NCBI RefSeq assembly: GCF_003201105.1
Contig: NZ_QICJ01000016.1
Location: 1 to 35,209, forward strand
Length of the DNA: 35,209 nucleotides
Source: Dyella sp. AtDHG13
Lineage (GTDB): Bacteria > Pseudomonadota > Gammaproteobacteria > Xanthomonadales > Rhodanobacteraceae
Direction of reading: 5' to 3'
The notes below the pieces were generated by a model. The model saw only the letters and a program-made list of their open reading frames with translations. It did no database searches and was not told the origin of the DNA. The position numbers and the translations under genes were made by a program. This document shows, in pieces, positions 25,617 through 33,153 of this stretch (position 1 is its first letter; every line of letters starts with the position of its first letter).

Positions 25617-27029
25617 ATGAAAGAGCCCACTCCTTCGCTTCATTCGATTCTCCTGCGCCTGCGCGAAGCCCAGGCGCGTGACCCGATGCCGGCGTGGGAT
25701 GTGCGTGCGACGCGCCTGCGCACGCTGGAAAAGATGCTCGACGAGCAGCGCGATGCGTTCGCCTCCGCCATCGACGCCGACTTCGGCCACCGGCCGAAAG
25801 AAGAGACCGAACTGCTGGAGCTTTACCCTAGTCTCTCCAATCTCCGTCATTCGCTGAAGCACGGGCGGCGCTGGATGCGCCCGCGCGGCGGGCTCGCCAA
25901 CCTGGTGTTCCTGCCCGCGCGCACCACGCTGATGCCGCAGCCGCGCGGCGTGGTGGGCATCATCGTGCCGTGGAACTACCCCATCTTCCTCGCCGTGGGT
26001 CCGCTGATCGACGCGCTCACCGCGGGCAACCGCGTGATGCTGAAGATGAGCGAATACACGCCGCGCTTCTCGGCGCTGTTCGCCGAACAGGTGGCGCGCT
26101 ATTTCAGCGCGGACGAGGTGGTGGTGATCACCGGCGACGCGGAGGTTGCGCAGGCCTTCTCCGCCTTGCCGTTCGACCACCTGCTGTTCACCGGCTCCAC
26201 CGCCGTCGGCCATCACGTGATGCGCGCGGCGGCCAGCAACCTGACGCCGGTCACGCTGGAGCTGGGCGGCAAGTCGCCGGCCATCATCGGCCCTGGCGCG
26301 CGCTTCGAGCACGCGGTGGAACGCATCGTGTTCGGCAAGCTGGTGAACGCGGGGCAGACCTGCATCGCGCCCGACTACGTGATGGTGCCGCGCGAGCGCG
26401 TGGGCGAGTTCACCGCCGCCGTGCGCCGCACCGTGGGCAAGCTCTACCCCAACCTCGGCGCGCAGCAGCAGTACGCCTCCATCGTGTCCGACCGGCAATA
26501 CGAGCGCCTGAGCACGTTGCGCGACGATGCCGCGAAGGCCGGCGCGCGCATCGAGCCGATGAGCGACGCCCACGACATCCCTGCCAGGCGCCTGTTGGCG
26601 CCGGTGATGCTGACCGAGGTGAACGACACCATGGCGGTGATGCAGGACGAGATCTTCGGCCCGCTGCTGCCGGTGCTGCCGTACGATAGCCTCGACGATG
26701 CGATCGGCTATGTCGCCGCGCGTCCGCAACCGCTGGCGCTGTACTTGTTCGAGGAAAGCGGCGCGACCATCGACCACGTGCTTGCGCGCACCCATGCCGG
26801 CGGCGTCACCGTGAACGACACGCTGTACCACATCGCCCAGCACGGCCTGCCCTTCGGCGGCGTGGGGCCTTCGGGCATCGGCGGCTACCACGGCGAGGCG
26901 GGCTTCCGCACGTTCTCGCACATGAAGCCGGTGTTTCACCAGGCGCGGCTCAATGGCGCGGGGATGCTCAATCCGCCGTATGGGGCGCAGTTCAAGCGGA
27001 TGTTGAAGGTGTTGATGCGGTTGGGGTGA
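25617..27029 (+). CDS. calB: Coniferyl aldehyde dehydrogenase-type ALDH
   Basis: A 470-aa NAD(P)-dependent aldehyde dehydrogenase that lacks the longer N-terminus of classical ALDHs, as in the CalB and class 3/fatty-aldehyde group. The catalytic Glu215 (TLELGGKSPAI) and Cys249 (VNAGQTCIAPDY) are present, with FTGSTAVGHHVM for the dinucleotide and QDEIFGPLLPV near the C-terminus. The C-terminal tail is amphipathic and basic (FKRMLKVLMRLG), which might touch the membrane. Named substrates of relatives are coniferyl aldehyde and medium-chain fatty aldehydes; which applies here is unknown. The ATG lies 2 bp after the receptor stop, so translation is probably coupled. A GTG further up in frame overlaps the receptor and was rejected. 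Confidence 0.88.
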   Translation: MKEPTPSLHSILLRLREAQARDPMPAWDVRATRLRTLEKMLDEQRDAFASAIDADFGHRPKEETELLELYPSLSNLRHSLKHGRRWMRPRGGLANLVFLPARTTLMPQPRGVVGIIVPWNYPIFLAVGPLIDALTAGNRVMLKMSEYTPRFSALFAEQVARYFSADEVVVITGDAEVAQAFSALPFDHLLFTGSTAVGHHVMRAAASNLTPVTLELGGKSPAIIGPGARFEHAVERIVFGKLVNAGQTCIAPDYVMVPRERVGEFTAAVRRTVGKLYPNLGAQQQYASIVSDRQYERLSTLRDDAAKAGARIEPMSDAHDIPARRLLAPVMLTEVNDTMAVMQDEIFGPLLPVLPYDSLDDAIGYVAARPQPLALYLFEESGATIDHVLARTHAGGVTVNDTLYHIAQHGLPFGGVGPSGIGGYHGEAGFRTFSHMKPVFHQARLNGAGMLNPPYGAQFKRMLKVLMRLG

Positions 27030-27083
27030 TGCGGTTCGGCTGAGTCGCAGGTACTTCACTCACATCCCATCTACACCTGCGTT

Positions 27084-27210
27084 CCCTCACCGTCATCCCG
27101 GCGCAGGCCGGGATCCAGTGACTCTACGGTCGGTTATCGCGATATCGCCACGGCCAAAGACCTAGAGCAAAGGCACTGGATCCCGGCCTGCGCCGGGATG
27201 ACGGTGAGGG
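27084..27210. repeat. Perfect 37-bp inverted pair of palindromic units
   Basis: 27084-27120 and 27174-27210 are exact reverse complements, 53 bp apart. Each carries the hairpin ATCCCGGC-GCAG-GCCGGGAT inside shared flanks (CCCTCACCGTC and CCAGTG). Compared with the pair at 21774-21873, the stem bases changed together and still pair. It lies after the dehydrogenase gene. Confidence 0.8.
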
Positions 27211-27250
27211 GAGCCGTAGTTCATCGCACCACCTAAGCACCGCGCATAAA

Positions 27251-27282
27251 AAAAACCTCCCCGCTTTCGCGGGGAGGTTTTT
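27251..27282. terminator. Strong bidirectional intrinsic terminator
   Basis: A perfect 14-bp stem (27251-27264 with 27269-27282) with a TTTC loop, an A-run on the left and a T-run on the right. It can end both the rightward dehydrogenase transcript and the leftward fadL-like transcript. Confidence 0.92.
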
Positions 27283-27313
27283 GTCTAGCGGCTCGTTTCG
27301 CGGAATCCCGCGA

Positions 27314-28753
27314 TCAGAACTTGTACTGCGCCGACAGGCTCAACAGGTTGCCGTAGTCGTCCGAGCTGCCGGTGATCACGTCGCCGGTGGAGCTGGCCGA
27401 GTTGATGCGCGCGCTGTTGACGAAAATGTGCGCGTACGAGGCGTTGATCACGAAGTTGTCGCTGACCTTGTAGCCGGCGCCGAAGGACAGCAGCTGGCGG
27501 GTGCCATCGGGCACGCGCGGATCGCGGGTGGCGGTCTGGGTCGGCGTGGTGTCGAGGGCCAGGCCGGCGCGCAGGGTCAGCTTGTCGTTGGCGTAGTACT
27601 CGCCGCCGATGGCGATGTACCAGCTGTTCCGCCAGTTGAACACTTCGGACGTGGTGGGCTGCGCCGGGTTGGCGTAGTACACGTTGAGGTTCTTGAAGGA
27701 ATCCCACTTGGTCCAGGCCACGTCGGCGCCCAGACCGAACTTCTCTTCCTGGTGCCAGTAGCTGGCGGTGGCCACGGCCGGCGTGGTGAACGGCGCGGTG
27801 CCTTCGGTGTGGGTGAACGGCACGCCGCCCGCACCGGCCAGCAGCGCGGCCACGGTCGGGTTGCTCAGCAGCGCCTGCACGTTGGACGGCACGGTGAAGT
27901 TGGCCGTGCCTTCCAGCCGGTGCGAGATCTTGGAGCGGTAGTCGAGCGCGAACTTGTCGTTCGGCGTGATCCTCCACAGGATGCCGACCTGGTAGCCATA
28001 GGCCCAGTCGTCGCCCTTGATGCGGGCGACGCCGTCCGAGCCCGGCGGCACGATGGTGTTCACCTGCTGGCCCAGCACCTGGCCGGTGGCCGGCGGAATC
28101 GCGCCAGCTGCCACAGCCTGCTGCACCAGGCCCAGGCCCACGGCGTTGTAGTTGATGGCCGAGGTCAGCTCCGCCGAGGTCTTCTGGGCGATGCCGCTGA
28201 CGCCGATGGCGAAGTTGTCGCTCACGTCATAGGACACCGACAGCGTGCCGTCGAGCGAGGTGAACTTGGACTTCAAGGCGTTGTAGCGGCCGATCCAGTT
28301 GTTGTTGTACTCGGTCTGGAAGCCGAACGGCACGGTGAAGGCCGCGCCCACGTGCCACTTGTCGCCGAGCTGGGTGGCGAAGAAGAAGGCCGGAACCGGC
28401 ATGGTGGTGCCGGCGTCGCCGCCGCCATTGCCGTTGATCGGGCGGCCCAGCGCGTCGTGCGCGGTGCCGCTGAAGGTGGTGCCGAAGTTGATGGCGGTGA
28501 CATCCGCCTGGAAGTAGGTGCCCTTCAGGTCGCTCATCGCCGCCGGGTTGTTGGCCACGACCGACACGTCGCCGCCCGCCGTGGCGGAACCGGCGTAGGC
28601 GCGGCCCATGGCGGCGGCGCTGTCTTCATGCAGCTGGAACGCGCTGGCGTGGGCGCGCTGCGGCGCAGCAAGCGACCCCAGGATCGCCAGGCTCAGCGCA
28701 GCGAGCGTCAGCGGACGGCCCGCACGTGAAAGTTGACGGAATGACATCTGCAT
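27314..28753 (-). CDS. fadL: FadL/OmpP1/TodX family outer-membrane hydrophobic-substrate channel
   Basis: A 479-aa outer-membrane barrel: a signal peptide ending AHA, then the N-terminal hatch typical of the family (SAFQLHEDSAAAMGRAYAG, with VVANNPAAM), and a barrel ending in a terminal Phe (LSLSAQYKF). FadL-type proteins admit long-chain fatty acids or aromatic hydrocarbons by lateral diffusion. The start at 28753 (MQMSFRQLSRAG) has AGGAG 8 nt upstream; the frame continues 2 codons to a TTG that lacks one. It faces the receptor-dehydrogenase genes across a shared terminator. It is not cotranscribed with them, but it fits a hydrophobic substrate for the cluster. Confidence 0.93.
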   Translation of the reverse strand: MQMSFRQLSRAGRPLTLAALSLAILGSLAAPQRAHASAFQLHEDSAAAMGRAYAGSATAGGDVSVVANNPAAMSDLKGTYFQADVTAINFGTTFSGTAHDALGRPINGNGGGDAGTTMPVPAFFFATQLGDKWHVGAAFTVPFGFQTEYNNNWIGRYNALKSKFTSLDGTLSVSYDVSDNFAIGVSGIAQKTSAELTSAINYNAVGLGLVQQAVAAGAIPPATGQVLGQQVNTIVPPGSDGVARIKGDDWAYGYQVGILWRITPNDKFALDYRSKISHRLEGTANFTVPSNVQALLSNPTVAALLAGAGGVPFTHTEGTAPFTTPAVATASYWHQEEKFGLGADVAWTKWDSFKNLNVYYANPAQPTTSEVFNWRNSWYIAIGGEYYANDKLTLRAGLALDTTPTQTATRDPRVPDGTRQLLSFGAGYKVSDNFVINASYAHIFVNSARINSASSTGDVITGSSDDYGNLLSLSAQYKF

Positions 28754-29099
28754 CAGCAATGCTCCTGCTTATCGTTGGTCTGGCTTCGGGTAGTAGCGGG
28801 GCTGACGTCGTCGCTTGACTTTCATACGCGCGTTTGACACCCCTGGCCGGCACTGTGCCGGCTCACCGCAGGCCTTGCAAGTGCGGTTGCAGCAAAGTTC
28901 CCGGGGAATTGGCGGCTCATGTCCGCTGTTCGGTGGCGATTAACGAAGATGCCGTCTTCCGCCATCTCGCAAACGCAAACGTATGGTGCAACGGGGATGC
29001 AACAGCGAAAGGGGGACGTGGCCGGACGGGACTGTTACGCTTATAGACCGACCGCGCCTGCGGGTGCGCCCTTCCTCTTCACTGCCGACGGGTGCCGCC
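28754..29099. other. 346-bp divergent spacer between fadL and ycgL
   Basis: It must carry both promoters; I can identify neither with confidence. A perfect hairpin GCCGGCAC-T-GTGCCGGC lies at 28846-28862, about 95 bp before the fadL start, and could be an operator or leader structure. TTATAG at 29041-29046 is a possible ycgL -10 without a clear -35. No further gene is evident. Confidence 0.45.
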
Positions 29100-29396
29100 A
29101 TGCACTGTTTTGTCTACGCCAGCCAGCGCAAGCCCGATACCTATCTGTGGCTTGCCCGTCGCGACGACTTCGCATGCATCCCCGAGTCCCTCTCGCTGCT
29201 CCTGGGCGACCTGCGCTACGTGCTCGAGGTGGAACTGACCGGCGAGCGCAAGCTGCCCCATGAAGATGCACAGCAGGTACTGCAGCACATGCAGGAACAA
29301 GGCTGGCATCTGCAGTTGCCGCCGAACGAGACGTTGGCCACCGCCAACCATCCGGTCTACAAGAGCGCGCCGCGCGATTCGAACAGCGATCGCTGA
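29100..29396 (+). CDS. ycgL: YcgL domain-containing protein
   Basis: A small 98-aa cytoplasmic protein. It begins MHCFVYASQRKPDTYLWL and continues with FACIPESLSLLLGDLRYVLEVEL and GWHLQLPPNE, which is the YcgL family signature and normal length. The function is unknown; the E. coli structure shows a small alpha/beta fold. The frame is open 39 codons upstream, but family proteins start at this Met. The next gene begins 83 bp downstream. Confidence 0.9.
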   Translation: MHCFVYASQRKPDTYLWLARRDDFACIPESLSLLLGDLRYVLEVELTGERKLPHEDAQQVLQHMQEQGWHLQLPPNETLATANHPVYKSAPRDSNSDR

Positions 29397-29479
29397 AGAC
29401 CACGCAGAAGACCACGCATTTGACACCGTTAACACGGGATTACCGTCTGGCGTTGTCACGATTCCTATACTCCGCGCCC

Positions 29480-32400
29480 ATGGCCTACTCAAAAACGCGT
29501 CGCCCGCCTCCATTCCTGCAAGCCCTCGCCTGGTTTATTCCAGGACTGGTTGCCACCGCGATCGCCGCGCTGGGTGCCCACCCGCTTGCGCTGATTCCCC
29601 TGCTGGCCGCCAATGCGCTGACCATGGCGGCGGTCTGCCACGCGATCGGCTTCGATCCGGAACCGCGTTTCGGCCGCACCGTGCTGCGTCGTGGCGCCGC
29701 CCATCTGGTGATGTTCACCGGCTACGTGGTGCTGGTGTTCCTGCTGGTGGCCTGGCCGATGCTCAAGCTCAACCAGGCGCCCAGCCTGGGCGCCGCGTTG
29801 ATGCTGGCCGGCGCACTGGTGATCGCGCTGGCCGCGCTGTGGCGCGTGTGGCCGGCCTTTGGCCTGGTGTACGTGTGGGATGACGCCTATCCCGCACAGA
29901 GCGACGGCTCGTGGATCTTCACCGCCACCGCGCGCAGCCTCGCCTTTGGCCGCCACCTGTCGCGCGAAGAACGTTTCTTCACCCACTTCCTGCCGGCGGC
30001 GCTGTCGCTGCTGGTGCTGGCCTTCGTCGCCATCGCGCTGACGGGCCTGTACGGCGTGCTGCCGTCCGAACTGCGCACGGCGGCCCTGGTGCTCTATGGC
30101 GTCGTGCTGATGCCGCTGGGCTGCCTGATCATCGCCAACCGCACCTTGCGCGCGTTGTTGTGCGAGAACCGCCGCCCGCTGCGCCAGCCCGCTGGCGGCG
30201 TGGTCGACGCGCCCGCGCCGGCACCCGTGCCGAAGCCCGCGCCGCAACTGAGCGAACAGGAACGCACCGCCGGCACGCCGGAGCAGGCGCAGGCGCTGCT
30301 GGCTGCCACGCGCGAGGGCGATATCGAGCGAGCGCTGGCGCTGGTGGAAGCCGGCGCCGATCCCAATACCTCGCCCGCGCAAGGCGACCGCGACCAGCGC
30401 CCGGTGCTGATGCTCGCCGCCCTGCTGCCCGACACGCGCCTGCTGCGCGCTCTGATCGCCAAGGGCGCCGACGTGAACCGCACCAGCGGCGGCCTCTCGC
30501 CCCTGCTCGCCGCCACCCGCGACAGCTGGCACGGCCGCGCCGAAGCGGTGATGACCCTGCTCGCCAACGGCGCCAGCGCGCTTGCCACCGATGCCGAGGG
30601 CAACACGCCGCTGCATGGCGCGGTACTCAGCGGTGAGCCCATCGTGGCGGCGATGCTGCTGGATGCGGGCGCGCCCATCAACGCACTCAACAAGGCCGGC
30701 CTGAGCCCGCTGGCCATTGCCTGCCGCGCGGCGAACTGGCCGGTGGCGAAGTTCCTGCTCGAACGCGGCGCCAAGCCCACCCCGGCCGATGGCGAGCCCG
30801 CCCTGGTCGCCGCCGCCGGCGTAGCGGACGACGACGCGGAAGGCGTGAAGCTGCTGCTCAAGCACCGCGCCGCCGTCAACGCGGTGGATGCGCGCCACCG
30901 CAGCGCATTGATGGCCGCTGCGTCCGAAGGCCACGAACAGATTGCCCGTGCCCTGCGCGCCGCCGGCGCCGACGTGAACCTCACCGACCGCCACGGCAGC
31001 ACCGCGCTGATGGAAGCCGCGCGCGCCGGCGCTGTCGGCATCGTCAAGCTGCTGGCCGAAGCGCAACCCGATGCCCGCGCCCGCGACAGCCATGGGCGCG
31101 ACGCGCTCACCCTCGCCTGCCAGTCGCCGCAGGCCCATGCGGAAGTGGTGCGCGCGTTGATCGCCCTGGGCGCCGAGCCCAAGACTCCTGGCAGCAATGG
31201 CCGCAGCGCGCTCGACTACGCCGCCGCCGCCGGCCGCTGGGACCTGGTGGCCCTGCTCGATCCGGAAACCCCGCTGCCCGCCAGCTTGAGCATGGATGCC
31301 CTGCCCGAAGGCGCGGACACGCCTGCGCATCTGCTCGACGGTCTGCGCTTCGGCCACTGGGCGGTGGTGTCCACCTTCACCCAGCGCGTGCGCGAATGGC
31401 CCCAATCGCAGCTGGCCCAGCTGTATCTGGACCTGGCGGGCCCCGGCCAGAGCGCCGCGCGCCGCTGGCTGCTCGATCACGCCCTCGATCCCGAGGCGCG
31501 CCTGCAGCCGCAACTGGTGGACGACGCGGAAACCGCGGAAGGCGTGGAACCCTCGCTGCCGCCGCTGGGCCGCCGCCTGTTCGACGCACTGCTGCAGCAG
31601 CTGCCCGTGGCCACCGAAGCCGTGGAAGACCTGCTGCACGCCGGCGCCACGCCCGCCGGTGCCGGACTGCTGGCGCAGGCGCTGCTGAAACTGGAAGACA
31701 GCGCACAAGGTTCGGCATTGCCGCTCGCCATGCTGGAGCGCGGCGCCGACCCGTTTGGCGCCGACGCGCGCGAACGCACGCCCGTGCACCTCGCGGCCAC
31801 GTACGGTCATGCGGCCCTGCTGCAGGCCTTGCTGGCGCGCGGCTGCGACCCGAACACGCGCGACGTCAGCGGCCGCACGCCGCTGTTCGCCGCACTGGAA
31901 CATGGCGAAGGCGCGCTGCCGCTGGTGCGCGCCCTGGTCGCACACGGCGCCGACCCGGAAGCCATCGACGCGAACGGCGAGACGCCGCTCGGCCTCTCGC
32001 TGGAACACGAGGCCGTCGAGCGCTGGCTGAACTGGGGCGACTGGACGCGTCCCGCGCGCCCGCTGCGCGCCGACGATCTGCCCGCCGCCGCCAAGGCCGG
32101 TGCGCTTGCCGCGGTGGAACGCATGCTCGAACTCGGCTTTGCCGTCGACACGCAGGATCGCCAGGGCGCCACCGCCCTGCTGCATGCCTGCGGCGCCGGC
32201 CAGCGCGAGGTCGCCGCGCTGCTGCTGGACAAGGGCGCCGACGCCACGCTCGCCGCCACCAACGGCATGACGCCGCTGGCCGCCGCCGTCAGCGCGCGCC
32301 GCGAAAACCTGGTCGCCCTGCTGCTGCAGAACGGCGTGGCCGTCGACCAGCGCCTGCCCGGCGACGCCACCGCGCTGATGATCGCCGCCGCGATGGGCTA

Positions 32401-32947
32401 CCCGGAAATCGCCGAACAACTGCTCGACGGCGGCGCCGACGTGAACGCAGTCGATGCCCGCGGCCACGCCGCGCTGCACGCGGCCGCGCAGTACGGCTTC
32501 GCGCACAACGACAGCCTGCGCGCGCGGCGCCTGTTCGATGCGCTGCTCAAGCGCAACGCCGACGTCAGCCTCGCCGACAAGGAAGGCAAGACGCCGCTGC
32601 TGCTGCTGCTCGGCGCGCACCTGCGCCCCGGCAGCGAATGCGACCCCACGCACATCGGCGCGCTGGTGCCGGTGCTGCTGGATGCCGGCGCCGTACTCGA
32701 ACACGCCGACCAGCGCGGCGTCACCGCGCTGCACGCCTGCGCCATGCACGCACTACTCGCACCGGCGCGCGTGCTGCTCGCGCGCGGCGCAGACCGCCAG
32801 GCCGAAGACGCCTTCGGCCGCACCGCCGCCGACGTGGCGCGCGCCATCGGCTACATCGACATCGCCCACGAACTGGCCGCGCGAAGCACGGGAGGCATCC
32901 CCAGCGTGCGGCAAATGCTGCGGCAACCCGCGCAGCCCTCCGAGTAA
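29480..32947 (+). CDS. Giant membrane-anchored ankyrin-repeat protein
   Basis: A 1155-aa protein. Residues 1-225 hold about six TM helices. A Pro/Ala linker (about 230-255, APAPAPVPKPAP) leads to roughly 880 residues of ankyrin repeats, with at least a dozen recognisable units such as GNTPLHGAVLSGEPIVAAMLLDAG-type helices. A less regular spacer (about 615-750) splits the array in two. Soluble ankyrin arrays bind proteins; here the array is tethered to the inner membrane, probably on the cytoplasmic side. I can name no partner. I chose the ATG at 29480. It has no Shine-Dalgarno, and TATACT at 29466-29471 lies 8 bp before it, so a nearly leaderless transcript is possible. An upstream TTG at 29420 is the alternative. 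A terminator follows at once. Confidence 0.85.
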   Translation: MAYSKTRRPPPFLQALAWFIPGLVATAIAALGAHPLALIPLLAANALTMAAVCHAIGFDPEPRFGRTVLRRGAAHLVMFTGYVVLVFLLVAWPMLKLNQAPSLGAALMLAGALVIALAALWRVWPAFGLVYVWDDAYPAQSDGSWIFTATARSLAFGRHLSREERFFTHFLPAALSLLVLAFVAIALTGLYGVLPSELRTAALVLYGVVLMPLGCLIIANRTLRALLCENRRPLRQPAGGVVDAPAPAPVPKPAPQLSEQERTAGTPEQAQALLAATREGDIERALALVEAGADPNTSPAQGDRDQRPVLMLAALLPDTRLLRALIAKGADVNRTSGGLSPLLAATRDSWHGRAEAVMTLLANGASALATDAEGNTPLHGAVLSGEPIVAAMLLDAGAPINALNKAGLSPLAIACRAANWPVAKFLLERGAKPTPADGEPALVAAAGVADDDAEGVKLLLKHRAAVNAVDARHRSALMAAASEGHEQIARALRAAGADVNLTDRHGSTALMEAARAGAVGIVKLLAEAQPDARARDSHGRDALTLACQSPQAHAEVVRALIALGAEPKTPGSNGRSALDYAAAAGRWDLVALLDPETPLPASLSMDALPEGADTPAHLLDGLRFGHWAVVSTFTQRVREWPQSQLAQLYLDLAGPGQSAARRWLLDHALDPEARLQPQLVDDAETAEGVEPSLPPLGRRLFDALLQQLPVATEAVEDLLHAGATPAGAGLLAQALLKLEDSAQGSALPLAMLERGADPFGADARERTPVHLAATYGHAALLQALLARGCDPNTRDVSGRTPLFAALEHGEGALPLVRALVAHGADPEAIDANGETPLGLSLEHEAVERWLNWGDWTRPARPLRADDLPAAAKAGALAAVERMLELGFAVDTQDRQGATALLHACGAGQREVAALLLDKGADATLAATNGMTPLAAAVSARRENLVALLLQNGVAVDQRLPGDATALMIAAAMGYPEIAEQLLDGGADVNAVDARGHAALHAAAQYGFAHNDSLRARRLFDALLKRNADVSLADKEGKTPLLLLLGAHLRPGSECDPTHIGALVPVLLDAGAVLEHADQRGVTALHACAMHALLAPARVLLARGADRQAEDAFGRTAADVARAIGYIDIAHELAARSTGGIPSVRQMLRQPAQPSE

Positions 32948-32950
32948 CGA

Positions 32951-32980
32951 AAAGCCCGCGCAAAGCGGGCTTTTTCTTTC
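32951..32980 (+). terminator. Intrinsic terminator of the ankyrin gene
   Basis: AAAGCCCGC (32951-32959) pairs with GCGGGCTTT (32965-32973), followed by TTCTTTC. It begins 3 bp after the stop. Confidence 0.9.
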
Positions 32981-33153
32981 CGGGCCAACGCCTGACTTGT
33001 CCGGGCCGGCCGACGCAACCGACCGCAGAATAAGAACTGTCTTATGTCTCCACCCGCCCGTGGAGAGGACCATTTGCTGCGTAGACGGCAAGGACGTCCG
33101 GCAAGCCAGAAGGAAGTGGCCATCACTTTCCTACTTCGCACATAGGTCCGGTC

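Noticed and set aside
27084-27210. Possible CRISPR-like repeats among the palindromic units
   Set aside because: The units occur as inverted pairs, not as direct repeats with unique spacers, and no cas gene is present.
29489-32749. 1086-codon antisense frame opposite the ankyrin gene
   Set aside because: It is low-complexity Gln/Gly/Arg shadow of the repeat-rich sense gene, without a recognisable domain.
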